A stretch of 64,000 nucleotides of DNA. Origin: Phellopilus nigrolimitatus (taxonomy: Eukaryota; Basidiomycota; Agaricomycetes; Hymenochaetales; Hymenochaetaceae). Below, one piece after another: positions 36,350 through 47,953 of the stretch (position 1 is its first letter; the number at the start of each line of letters is the position of its first letter). The stretch is from positions 1,488,001 through 1,552,000 of the forward strand of contig JAJOHG010000001.1 in the NCBI GenBank assembly GCA_021029095.1. Direction: 5' to 3'. Under the pieces are notes generated by a model, which searched no databases, was not told where the DNA came from, and worked only from the letters and a program-made list of their open reading frames with translations. The position numbers were made by a program, and so were the translations under genes.

Positions 36350-37009
36350 GAGCGGCAGCAGGGACAAAGGAAGAGGGCGGCAGTGTGAACGACAAGGACG
36401 AGGTGATGGCAGCGGCGGCGGCGACGATGACGATGACAAGAGTATGGTGGTGAAGAAGAAGAAAGAACTTAGGCGATTTCGAAGTCCGAGACTCAAATTT
36501 GCTGTTACCTGAGCAGTCGGTCAGCTTTTACATATCAATCAGTAACATATATGCACAAAAAAATTACATGGATATATAGCTTAGACGTGGACCTTCATAA
36601 TAAAAAATAAAAAATAAAAAAACAAGCTTTCATATGCAGAGGAAAGACAATAAATAGCCAGATACCAACCGGAAGGCTCACAAGGAAAAGTGTGACGCGT
36701 GGCGGTGGCGTGTGGCAGTGAACCACCCCCATTATAAGGCATACGTTCCCATACTTTTTGTACACTTTTCGGCCACTTTGTACACTTTTTTGTAATAGTG
36801 ACCGTGACATACATGCACAGCCACTGGGGGTGAAAACGTAGGAGTGGAAAAGACGATCCCTTCCTTACGTCAGGAATCGTAATAGCCGGAGTACGTCCAC
36901 AGCCGGACTTGTAATTACCGCAGGTCGCCAGTATCCAAAACAGCGCGCTTCCGATCTCTCCTTGCTACTTGTTGCTCTGGCGTCGGCCTCGCTTTGCATA
37001 CCTCATTCA

Positions 37010-39828
37010 ATGCCACGCGCCATGTCAAACGCCTCTGGGCCCACTCTCCGCAGAAACCAAGTACGCGTGCCAACTTCTTGACTGCGCCATGCTTCCCTGA
37101 ACGTGATTGTCTGTAGGCGTGCAGGACATGTCGTAAGAAAAAGCTGGTCCGTCTTTCCGAGAGCACCGTCTCTTTCCAGATTATATCGATACATGTCTTT
37201 TCCCTTAGAAATGTGACGCGTCAAGACCTCATTGCGGTCAATGCGTCAAGCATTGGAAGGGAATAATATCAGTTCCAGCACCAGAAGGCTATGCGTGCGT
37301 CCATTCGTCTACGGCGGTCACAGGGAGTTCATCATTGATCACTCATTTATTAAATAGGCACCCAGAGGAACCTCAATGCTCTTACGATCCTATCGAGGGC
37401 TTGACGCTTTCTGAATCTATGAACCCTGGTGAAAAAATTAGACAACTCGAAGAACAAATAGGTAACAACCGTCACTCCCGCTTTCTTCACACGCTTTGTT
37501 AACGCATCCCGGCTTTGCAGTTGAGCTAAAGCGAAAGCTACAAGAAGCTGGAATAGCCGATTCGCCTTCCGCCTCCTCTGACTTTTCTAATGGTGCACGA
37601 CCGTCGCCTGCGGAAAGGCGTTTGTCGTCACTAGCTCCTCCTTCGTACACCATCACCTCTTCTCCAGAGCCACCGGCAAGCTCAGTACCCCGATCGGATA
37701 TTTCCTTGCCACGAGGAGGATTAAATGTTGCCAGCTCCCTTCGGAGTACAAGCCCGGCGGCTTCCTTGCCTCGAAGTTCTACGTCATCTCCTGACGGCCA
37801 GGGGCCAGAGTCTCTGCTCAGTATGTTTACCTATGGCTGGAATGTCGACCTGCCGGCTCCCAATGAGATGAAGCGATTCATTGAAGTATTTTTCGAGTGC
37901 GACACTTGTGGGTCTCGGATTCTACATCGCCCCTCTTTCCTCGCGTCTTTAAATTACAGTCCGAAGGACTCTCGCTTCCCGCACCCAGCGCTTTTACACG
38001 CGATTGTTGGTTTTTTCTTCTTTCCCTACTAGAATTCTATTTTGATCAATTTCATTTAGTGTGCGTCTGCCTCGCGTTGGGCATCTACTGAATACTCTGC
38101 GACGCTGGACGGGATCCGCCGAGACACTTTCGCAGAGTATCATGCTGGAAAGACAAGACAGTATATTGACCGTACCATGGCCAGTGGAAAAGATATTTTT
38201 CACGTCCTTCAGGCATGCATCATCCTTTCCTGGTACTTTTATGCGGAAGGACGCTGGGTAGAGGTCTGGATTTTTGCTGGTTTCCAAACAAGGGTTTCTG
38301 TTCCACTTCGACTTAACCATCGAGGCACTTTTACCTCACACGGAACGGGCTCTCCGGGAGCCTACCTTGCTCCTCCTAAGGACCAAAAAGATCTTGAAAT
38401 GCGCAGGAGAACATGGTGGATGACCGTTGTCTTTGATCGTATCGTATCCGTTGGTGGATGGCTTCACGGCATCGAGTACAAGCATATCGCGACTGAGCTG
38501 CCTCTTCGGCGAACTGATTTTGAGAGTGATGTACTATTTTTCGGGCACTAATTTCCCTTATGAAGCTCACTATCTTTTTTTTCAGCAATTAGTTGCTAGC
38601 AATCCTCAAAATCTGCATACCGAAAATTTCTACACCACTCATCCTCCACTTTATACCGACTCTTTTCTACTATTTATAAAAGCTGTCATGCTCTTTGGTC
38701 TGGTTACCGACTTTAACACTGAGTTTACACTGAAGTATCCGTCAGCCTCGCTCAGAACGGAGAATCCTTTGCGAGATCCGACATTCCGTGGTCTTGAGAG
38801 ACTTGTCGCCGTCGACTTTCTGGCGAATCTGCCTGTGGAGTATAGAGACTATCTGTACACCATGTTTCAGACACCAGGTTCTGTTGATACCGATCTATAT
38901 ATGGTTCATTTACTTCCCCATGCGTTTGTATTTCTTCTTGTGTCGGACAAGGGAGCATGGTCTTACGACGTCCTTTTATAGCGCATCAATCACCCTCCAT
39001 AACCCGTTCATTGACTTTGACGATCCGCAAAGCCTGTCTACGAATCGTTGCATGGCAGCTGCAGACGCGATCTTAGAGGCCTACTATATTTTTACCAAGG
39101 CTATGGCTTTTTCGAATGGCTATCTTACCTTCCCACCATTGATAGCGAAATTGCATCCCTTCGTCACGGTAGGGGATTTTGTTTGTGTAGATTGTCTGCA
39201 TTCACCATTACTAAACACGCGCACAAACAGATATGTTGGTATCTAGCTGCAGTGGTCAAAATACAGGTATGCAAACACATGATTGATTCCAATCAGCCGA
39301 GTGCGGAAATCGCAATTTGGGGAGAAATTAATGCCATGAGGTTTGTCATAGTCTTTTTCATGATTATCTTCATATTCATTCACTTATTTGTTACTAGACA
39401 CGCCATGATGGATTATGGCGCAATATCTCCTGTCGGAAGTGAGCTATGCAATGTTTTTACGTTATCGATGCTCTAATATTTCCCATCTTTCTTTAGCTCG
39501 TCAGGAGAGGCTGCTGAGTACATTGATGGACGAAATTGTCCGCTCCACGACTCAAGAAAGACCCCTCGAAATTGCCCAACCGCGTCTATATCCATTTTCC
39601 CATAAGAGCGCCTTTTCAGACCCTAATGGTGTTGGTGCACCTCTCCCTGCATTGCCAGCCATCGAGACAATAGGCTCCTCAATGACCTCTCCGTTAGGTA
39701 TGAGCGGAGTCCACGCTCATATGGCTCAGACTGCGTCGCAGGTGCCATGGCTCGCTGCTCGATCGGACATGTCGCAGTCTCACTCTCCTCAGTCTCATGC
39801 TTCTTCGTCAGGTTCGTTTATGCTTTAA
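37010..39828 (+). CDS. Zn(II)2Cys6 transcription factor with fungal-specific regulatory domain
   Basis: Fungal zinc-cluster regulator. Start ATG at 37010 (MPRAMSNASG). The cluster ACRTCRKKKLKCDASRPHCGQC is built over two introns; the sixth cysteine is probably in EEPQCSYDP, further away than usual. A short coiled coil follows (EKIRQLEEQI, VELKRKLQEA). After a Ser/Pro linker comes the middle-homology (Fungal_trans) region: RFIEVFFECDTC, ILHRPSFLASL, MRRRTWWMTVVFDRI and others. All exons join in frame (donors include the unusual GTTTGT and GTTGGT), so the gene looks intact. The target genes are unknown; the adjacent alcohol dehydrogenase is transcribed convergently. Confidence 0.85.
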
Positions 39829-40066
39829 TGGTGAGAGGAAGATTTTTGGGCTTCGCGTGTTTTCATATTTTGTTTTCTCTTTTCCCTTCCTCCTTCCTGT
39901 TGTATCATTGACCAGATTTTGTACTCCTTATTTATTGACTGTATAACATACGCCTTACTTTCCTCTTGTTTTGAAGTAATCGTCGTCGCTTAGAATCTGG
40001 CTGTTGATATCAAAGGATGAAATTATCTCGCCGTTGCTGGATTACTGATTCAATGATACATGTAAT

Positions 40067-41362
40067 CTAATCTTTGAAAACGATAACATTACGAAACTGA
40101 GGCCTTCCGTTAATGAGGTCGTCGTATGCTTCCGTAAATTGTTCTAGAGAAAAAGTCTTGACCATCGACTTAATGTCTGTAAGTCAGGCGTCGATGAGAA
40201 CGACCACCAATAATGAGAATTGAATGCTCGCACACACCTGCTAATGTCGAAAATCGAATGCACTCGTCCGATTCATACCCACCTCCACAAGACCAGCCTC
40301 GCAGGGTTGCCCTATTAAGATTCAGCAATAAATTCGAAACCTCAATGTTTCCGTCTGTGGCTGCGGAGACGAGGGTGATTGTGCCGTTCCGCGCGACTGC
40401 GGGGAGGATCGTAGATATCTGCTTCGCGTACGGCGCTGTGCATATAATGAGCTTCGCGCCGCCCAGTGCTTTAAAGTATGCTACGACGTCAGTCGCCGTC
40501 ACGTCGACGTGTGCGTGAGCACCCAGAGACTTCGCGAGGTCTGCCTTCGACGACCCGGATGAGACGGCGTACACCTTCAGGCCCAGCTTCGCAGCATATT
40601 GAATGGCAAGGTGACCGAGCCCTCCAATACCTTGCACAAGGCAGATATCACCAGGTTGCCAATTGCTCGAGCGAATTGCCCCATAGACTGTTGTTCCTGC
40701 GCATAGTAGTGGTGCGAGCTCCTCGACCCTTGCATTCTCCAATGCTTCTTCCGGTATGCTGACCACGGCTTAGATAATTGGTATTTATGAATCATCGACT
40801 CGAAAGATGGGGCAAGAAAGCTCACCGGTTTCAGGCGCATACATATACTCGCCGTGACCACCGTCAAAAGAAAAGCCACTGAATTGGCCCGTGATACATC
40901 CAGAAAAATCTCCCAAGCGACATGGACCACAGTTATTGCAAAAACCTCCAGACCACCCGACGCCCACGAGAGCACCGACCTTTAATCTTCCAGTAAAATC
41001 AATGCCCCGTCCCAGCGCAACTATGCGCCCTATGACTTCGTGCCCTGGAGTACGCGGGTATTCAACAGGCCTGTTCAGGAGGTCTCGGTGAATCGGCATC
41101 TTTTGCCTGGCTCAACAAACGGCTTACCATGTACCGTCTTGAACGAAGTGGTCCGAGCCACATATGCCTGACGCGTTTACTTTTATAAACACTTCTCGCT
41201 CATTTGGTTCTCGCACAGGAACATCGATGGTGTTCCAGCCCTGATTTGGACCGGGGCAAGAAACTATCGAGATAAATGATGAGCGAACAATGCACTCCGA
41301 GTCACTCGGGGAACGCACATACTGGCTTTGTAGGATTTGGGCAGGGACGACGCGGACGCCAT
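40067..41362 (-). CDS. Zinc-containing alcohol dehydrogenase (MDR family)
   Basis: NAD(P)-dependent medium-chain dehydrogenase. The start chosen is the inner ATG at 41362 (MASASSLPKSYKA), because splicing after it gives the usual MDR N-terminus; an ATG at 41393 is in another frame. Catalytic zinc region: GICGSDHF and TPGHEVIG. Structural zinc: CNNCGPCRLGDFSGC, all four cysteines present. Rossmann motif: GIGGLGHLA. The C-terminus reads FSLEQFTEAYDDLINGRPQFR. The active-site Cys and Asp keep usual spacing. Likely acts on primary alcohols or aldehydes; substrate unknown. Confidence 0.9.
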
Positions 41363-41733
41363 TTTTGTTGATTTTCTGGAGTTTTGGGGCCACTCGTTAT
41401 TTATACTGCACTCTTGAGCACGGAGTCTTTTAATCTACTCATGTTTGACCAACTAAATAAAGGAGACGGTTCGATGCTTCTTAGCGCCAACCTTATGTGT
41501 CTCGCCGCATTTGACCGGTATCGAGTCACTTCGGATTCGAAGTCGTCGGATGCTGAAAAACGATGAGCCCAGGACGGAGAGCTGACTGATTGAGGTGGTC
41601 GAGGTGACCTCCTTGATTAGTCACCACCTCGAGGTAAAGCAAACCTCCCGGCAACACTAGAATGACGTGGCACGAAACATTTCAATTCTTGGAAGAAAGC
41701 TACTGAGAACAATGAGAGTAAATATACAAAATT
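41363..41733. other. Intergenic region between ADH and YTH1 genes
   Basis: Contains an inverted repeat, GAGGTGGT (41592-41599) and ACCACCTC (41623-41630), 23 bp apart, about 230 bp upstream of the ADH start. Could be a regulator site. Confidence 0.4.
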
Positions 41734-42842
41734 TTATTCCTCATCCCCACCAACCGATTTAGCATTCGCCCGCTCTACCCCTCCACGAAATCCTGGCACA
41801 TTTCTATTCCGACAGTGATTAGCATAGTGCCCTTTCTCGCCGCACTATAGAGGGTTAATTAGATAACCGAAAAAGACAACAAAACTCGGCGACACTGCAC
41901 CTTGAAGCACAACACTTCATCGAGATTTCTCCTGCTACCAGGAAATCCAGCAGAGGATCCATGAGCTGGTTGTGCTGTCGGAGCACTAGCGTTACGATCA
42001 AAGTCAGCATATCTTCCGTAACCTGGAGGAGGCGGGCCTAATTCTCTTGGCGAGGGAGGTGAGGGAGGTTCATATTCTTTCGATACAGGAATGTCTGGAT
42101 TTGGACTAACAAGGTAGTTTTAACTTCTTGTTACGATTGAAAAGTGCCGTACACTTACTGGCCGCGAGGACAATCAGGACCTAATGGGCAAAAGCCTGTG
42201 AGGTAATTTTGGCAGGCAACTCGCCGTACATGCTTGCGTGGGCAATGGGGACCTACATGAGTTTGTGTGAGTGGCATTGACCATGTATATCAACTGCGCA
42301 CATACCGAGTTTGCAAAAGCCTCTTTTATAGTCTGGACATTCTATCTTCCTCTCCTTCGGATGTGCATAAAGACATTCGTCGCCTGCCTGACAATAGCCG
42401 AACTTTGCATACCACCAACATTCGGGCATGCGCCTCAAGTTGTACTCGTGCAGGAATTCGCACGCATCACCTTTCTTGCAGAGACCACGAAGCCAGTGCT
42501 TACAGACAGTAGCGAGACGCTCACGATCCCTCGGGTGAACAGGCAGCTGCTTCGGGGGCTGGAAGTTTTGCGAGGAGGGATTCGTATGACGCAGTGGACA
42601 GTGAAGAGGGCCTAGGGGACATCCTGCAGGAGTAAGGGACAGACGGCAGATTTGTTCGTCTTGAGAGTATTGCGTTGTCAGCTGCATTCGAGCGCAATCC
42701 AACGAAAACCTAGTACATACCTTTGTCCAGCTTGACACCGAGTTCACTTTTGATGAAAATCTCTGCATTGAGGGTAACTTGGTGGAACTGAGGTCGAACG
42801 ATATCACGCAAAGCCGATGGGCCAGCTAATGGGTCTTGCATT
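41734..42842 (-). CDS. YTH1: mRNA 3'-end processing factor Yth1/CPSF30
   Basis: RNA-binding subunit of the cleavage and polyadenylation factor. Start at 42842 (MQDPLAGPSALRDI). Five CCCH fingers follow: CRLSLTPAGC..., CKHWLRGLCKKGDACEFLH, CWWYAKFGYC..., CPDYKRGFCKLGPHCPRKH, and CQNYLTGFC... whose His codon is split by an intron. Unlike yeast Yth1, the protein ends with a CCHC zinc knuckle, CFKCGEKGHYANHC, as in animal CPSF30. Intron phases fit when the first intron ends just before DEQICRL. All zinc ligands are present. Confidence 0.93.
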
Positions 42843-42969
42843 GCAACTCGTTTAGGTCAGAGGAGACGGGAGACTCGAGAGATCGCCAAGCTCTGAACCT
42901 TACATAATAAACATTTCTTAAATATCTTTTGCAGCAATACTGCAAATGCAGATACATGTTTATTTATTT

Positions 42970-44138
42970 CTACCAGTAGCCAAGGACACACACGTCCCAT
43001 CCTAAGTTTTTCACACGTTCTACTGCATCGTCTACTACTCCTGCCCACGGCCTCTCCTTGTCTTCACCATTAATCGTGCAGTTTCGCGACACTTCTAGGA
43101 AATATACATCGTGAAATGGGATCGCCTGAATCGAAGGCCTTCTGTCAATATTAGTCACATATAGCCCTAGTTTAGCTATGATAGCTGTCAGATCGGGGAG
43201 TTTGGAAGGAGGTGGAGGAGGGGGTGATACGCGAAGAAGGGTATGTTCGGGTTCGCTAGGCGTCAGTGGCCCTGAAAGAGGTCGCACTGGGGAATCTGAG
43301 AGAAGCCAGAACCTTGTATAGTTGACTGCAAACATTGCATCAGACCATAGAAAACGAAGGAAAAAATAGTAAGCGCTCACTGTTCTCGTTTTGAACGCCC
43401 TTGAAGAGTAAAGAAAGTCCGTCATACACCGATGTACAGACTTCTGAGCAGATTGCACCGCTATCGGAGCGCATATCGTCTGCAAGAATCGCTTGTGCCG
43501 CGGCCGCAGTTGAAGGCATTTTCACAAGTGCGGCTTCAGGTAAATTTTCTCCGAGAAATTTAGTACATTGTCCGAGTGCCTTTCAAAGCGTAAGAGAAGG
43601 ATAAGAAGGCTATGGGAAAGGAACCGCACCTGCTCGTGACTAAGAACACGTTTGATGTCTTGCAGCCTTGTTCCTTTTGTAACGAGCAACGAGTGCTGGA
43701 CCTGCAGCGTGATCTCTTCTCTAATAAATTTCTCCTTTCCAACCTCTGGGCTACGGAGAAGGTCATATGTTTCGATAACAGAGCCGAAAATCGTATTCTC
43801 CTTGGGAAGCAAAGAGAACGACGCTTCTGAGGGCAGAGCGTTGAAAGTGTCTTGATGAAGCAAAGCCAATAATTTATCTTTAATATGAAATTATCAACTA
43901 CAGCAGAAGCCCTCACCTGCGATCGTGGTCTTCTCAACATATATCGCGGACTCGCGAAAACGATCGTAAGCAACCTTGTTCAAATGTTAGATAGTTGTCT
44001 TATTATTCCAGGAAACATCAGGGAAGTTCAGCTGACCTGGTGAGAGTAAGTACCCTTTGGACCTAGAAAAGCGATCCATACTGTTTTAGTATCTGGTACG
44101 ACGTGTTCCTGCGTAGCATATGTTGGAGCCATAGGCAT
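42970..44138 (-). CDS. PHA2: Prephenate dehydratase (phenylalanine biosynthesis)
   Basis: Converts prephenate to phenylpyruvate, the last step before phenylalanine. Start set at 44138 (MPMAPTYATQEH); a longer frame from 44273 adds a hydrophobic extension not expected for this cytosolic enzyme. Motifs: IAFLGPKGTYSHQ, KENTIFGSVIETYDLL (substrate loop, with KENT where PIEN is usual), HSLLVTKGT, SDSGAICSEV and NYTRFWLLSD (the conserved Thr-Arg-Phe). The C-terminal part resembles an ACT regulatory domain, with RRPSIQAIPFHDVYFLEV near the usual ESRP position, so feedback control by phenylalanine may be altered; this is inference. Confidence 0.88.
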
Positions 44139-44480
44139 ATATAGTTGTCGAAATTCAGAAAAACGAGAGTGGACAGAGGGGAGTCCAGCGAGTGTTGATA
44201 GGAGTATAAAGTCCAAGCACAAACGAGCAAAGAGCCAGACGCATGTCTGAATCAAACTCGGATTAGCGGCCAATTAGCGGCCGTACAACACTCGAGTTAC
44301 GTATTACAAAACCACAGCAACAGATATACAGATGAGTTATAATACAAACTAAAAATATTTGACAAAACACAGAGTACCATCCGTATTTTCCAACCAAATA
44401 ACGTTGACGTCAATTTTGAACCAAGAAACGGAAATGAATAGAAAAAGTTTAGAGGTCCTGAAACAAGAACCAGACAAAAG
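44139..44480. other. Intergenic region between PHA2 and the second zinc-cluster gene
   Basis: PHA2 promoter and 3' end of the transcription factor gene; includes a short repeat TTAGCGGCC (44262-44284). Nothing else recognised. Confidence 0.35.
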
Positions 44481-47400
44481 TTAATTGAATGCGAGAGTCG
44501 ATGGACCTATTCCCAGTAGAAGTTCTAGCTTGTTCTGAGATCCGTCTTCCGCCGCTGTCGGAATTATTGAAAAATCCGAGCTCGTCGGGAATGAAGGGTG
44601 TTGAAAATTAGGCAGGACTAGCTCGTCTAGTAGCCCCACAGATTGCAAGATAATATCATCCAACATTTTAGCGTATCGATCTAAATTTCCGGACTGAATA
44701 AAGCTCATGCATTTTTAGAGAAGAGACATACAAGCAAGAGGGATTCGTGATCCAATTTTTGCCAGAGCAATTCTGCAGATAACAGCAATAATCAACACGC
44801 AAATATACTCAAGAAGAGCAAAACTCACCGAATGTATTCCAATTCTGTACGAAAGGTAACGAGCTGGGCTTGATTCCCCGCCTCTTTTGCCTCATGGAGG
44901 AAACGTATAAGGACCCTACCAGACATAAAGAAGGCAAACTAAAAGTTACGGCACTGAGTAAGATAGGACAAACGAACCATATCGTTCGAACGGCACTCAC
45001 GCAGCAAAAATTGTCCAGTAAAGTCAAGTCAAAACTCGTCGACCATATAGCATAGAGCTGGTCTAGAACCGCGTGAGCTGCTTCAAGATTTCTCTGAACT
45101 GAAATACAGCCTTTCCGCTTCAGATCAACGTGCGGGTCGTGAAGGAGAATTTTGGCTCTAGAAAAGGATAGTTAGCCGAAAGTTATCCCGGCAAGATAAC
45201 TAAGCACATGCATGTTGGGCGCGAGAATCGCAAGGAGCAGGTGAATATCTAGGACCCCATCTTGGACAGGGTCTCTAAACCCTCTCGGAAAGCTAGAAAC
45301 GAATGAGGATACCAAATGGTCGATCTCTTTAAATCCTGATGTCTCTCGGGGATCTATGTATTGAGCAGTCGCGCATTGATCAGCAGTAGTTGAACCTGGT
45401 GGAGGAACCATCGTCAGGTCGCCTGCAAAGTTTTTTGCACGAAACCGTAGATTGAAGGTTTTCACACGAGACATAACCTAGGGACGAGGTCAACGATTCG
45501 CATAGAAGTGTCAAGCCGGACCGAAAGCCACCCAGTCGACTTACTATCGAAGCTTTGATGTACAGCACGAACGAGTCGGTCTGTTCTGGAGGGTGGGTAA
45601 GTAATATGTCTGGGCTGTGTGCCCATTGTCTGTCTTTCGGCGGGACGAGAATCTGATTTCAATGTATTAACGTCATCGAACGAGGGCGAAGCTGAAACAC
45701 CTCCACCTACCCCTTGTTCGAATTGATCAGCCCGCACTGGGAAAAGCTGAGAAACATCCTGATCATCTAAACTCATAGCCCATCCGTTACCAGACGAGTA
45801 CAGTCTTTCCGTTGCGTATGTCAGCCAAAAGGTGTTCCGCCGCGTCTCGTCTTCGATAACTGTTCGCGCAGGTGGGATAATTGAAGGGGCGCGAAGCGAC
45901 TTGGAAATAGAATGAAACGGAGGACACATGTTGAGTCCCAGAGGAACAAGGTAGCGAGTTGCGCGACCAGTCATTAAAAACATCTTGATTTCAAGATAAA
46001 TCCCAATGCGACAAGAAATGTATCAAGTAGCTCACGTCGGCCCATCTGTTTCGCAGCGACTCAGTATTTGTTATATATATGGAATCAAATAAGAAAATGC
46101 TCACTTAGCATGGGTATGGTAAAACCACGTAAGTATTGTTGTAGCTTCAAGCAAAAAACCCAGTTCAACTATTATGACAGCGTAAAGAAGACATGCGACT
46201 TCGCGGACCTTGCTGGCACTCAAAAAGCCGCTCTCCTAACACCGTGCTTTCATCGATGGCCAATGTGGCGAATTTGGCATGCAATTCCCCAAAGGAATCC
46301 GGCATTGCCTTCCTGCGTTTGTACGCAGTTTGAAACAGATCATCTAGAGAAAACAAATTAAGTAGAACAAAGGGTTATTTATCTCTCAACCCTACCTGCT
46401 GGCGTCTCTGCGAAGTTCGGTAAGGGAGGCGGGGGCACAGCTATAGTATAAAAACTCCCGACGGCGCAAACAGCATGTAATATAGCTAACAGCTCGTCAA
46501 CGGGTTGCAATCTAGTCACGAAAAAGAAAAAGAAGAAGAAGAAGAAGAAAACGAAGCTACATACCGATGTGCGGAAACTCGGAATGGCTCGGCGGGAGGG
46601 ACAAGGATGCAAGAAAAGATGGTCCATGAAACATGCGATTCGAATGAGGATGAAATGCGAAGAAAACCTCGACACTAAAAGCCACCCATCAGTTTTGTAC
46701 ACAATAACAGAGAAAAACTAACAGGTGCTGTAGTAGTTCCAGGGGTGGCAGGTCATGAGGCCAATTAGGCCACAACACCTGAGTAGCGTAGTTAAAACCT
46801 GGTTGAGAGCCATTGCTAGTGATTCCATTCTGCGGGGGAGTATTGACAGGTGAAATATGAGCAGGAATCAACGGAGAGGTTGGTATTGAAGGGAATGTCT
46901 GGTGGAATGGTGCCGCGTTCGAGATGAAAGGTGCGTTTTGAGATACGTTGTAAGGCTTCCCCAGAGATCCAGTAGAAGCAGAAGGCGTTGTCGAAGCTGA
47001 AGATTCCGGATCATTGGCGGAAGCCAAGTCAACAAACGTAGATCTTTGGGATGCAGCGTCTTTCTGTCGAAGCAGAGCTTCAAGTTCACCTGGAAGTAAT
47101 TTGTGTTGGTGAGTCTAACTCCTTAAGTCGCGGCTCAAGTAACTTACTAATCCGGTTCTCCAACCTTTCATAACGATTTTTTGGTACAGCGTGAGGCTGC
47201 GCTCCGTCCTCGGAAACCTCATCGAAAGTACATTCAAGGGGTGGAACGTCAATACCAGGGGGAGCATGGTTGACTGAGTTCCTGTGGGAGCGGACACATG
47301 TCGTGCAGGGGCGCCTTGCGTCACTGAAATTGAATGAAGATGAGCGAAAATCTCGGGCACGGGCATCGGGCACGGCTTGATTACCATTTCTGCCGATCAA

Positions 47401-47608
47401 CGACAAGTTATGGTCAGTTTGGTATAGAAGGCACAAATGGTCTCTCACAAGCTTTCTTCGACGACACTGGTGGCAGGCCTATAGTATAAGCACGCGAATC
47501 GAAGGTTAGCTCGACTCAAATGTGGCCTATTTGACTTGCCTGGTTGCGTTTTAAGATGGGCACCGAACTAGATTCCCCCGTTGGCAATGTTGAGAGAACC
47601 TTTGGCAT
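44481..47608 (-). CDS. Zn(II)2Cys6 transcription factor with fungal-specific domain
   Basis: Start ATG at 47608 (MPKVLSTLPTGESSS). Exon 1 (47608-47540) ends in a GC donor. The zinc cluster is assembled from ACHQCRRRKL, a 5-nt microexon AAATG (47385-47389) giving KC, and DARRPCTTCVRSH; the sixth cysteine is in ECTFDE. A leucine-rich linker (RYERLENRISKLLE) and a Pro/Ser linker follow. The middle-homology region includes FFAFHPHSNRMFHGPSF, DETRRNTFWLTYATERL and MHVLSYL. The protein ends LELLLGIGPSTLAFN at 44481. Some interior exons were not resolved base by base. It is unrelated in sequence to its partner gene at 37010 beyond the family. Confidence 0.8.
47385..47389 (-). other. 5-nt microexon in the zinc cluster
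   Basis: AAATG lies between acceptor ...CAG and donor GTAATC on the minus strand. It supplies the Lys codon and two bases of the third Cys codon of the zinc cluster; without it the cluster motif is broken. Confidence 0.65.
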
Positions 47609-47953
47609 ATTCACGCGAGACGCAGACAGTCTACAGGTTAGCGCTGTCAAGCTTAATCGTGAATGATGGCCACACTCTCAAGGAAAGACAGCTCAAGCTT
47701 TCAAATCTTTCGGAGTCGGCATCGGCTAACATTCCGGTCTCTAAAGACGGGCGGGCTTAGTGAGTTGCTACTGCCACCTCTTTATGTGCAGAGGTACAAA
47801 GTACAAGCGTTCTGTTTGGTCTTTACACGACTCAGAGAAAATTCAAAGGAAAAGATTACAGACATCAATTTGCTATATGTGCTGCACCATCCCCTACAGC
47901 GATGAGTATAATCCCATCGTACAACACCCGTACAACACCCGTCCAGAACCAAT
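47609..47953. other. Intergenic region between zinc-cluster gene and importin alpha gene
   Basis: Includes a direct repeat of GTACAACACCC (47918-47928, 47930-47940). No gene recognised. Confidence 0.35.

Larger units (their letters stand above)
36178..37009. other. Divergent promoter region with hairpin and tandem repeat
   Basis: Between two divergent regulator-type genes. It holds the inverted repeat at 36187-36236 and the 22-bp tandem repeat at 36284-36349, plus an A-rich patch near 36600-36625. No gene recognised. Confidence 0.5.

Noticed and set aside
36212..36512. Overlapping frames in both directions over the G-rich repeat
   Set aside because: They come from the 22-bp tandem repeat and simple sequence; no codon or domain support.
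40478..40762. Plus-strand frame of 94 residues
   Set aside because: Antisense to the alcohol dehydrogenase Rossmann region.
37010..47608. Possible metabolic gene cluster (two zinc-cluster regulators around ADH and PHA2)
   Set aside because: YTH1 (essential mRNA processing) lies in the middle, no backbone synthase or transporter is present, and orientations are mixed.
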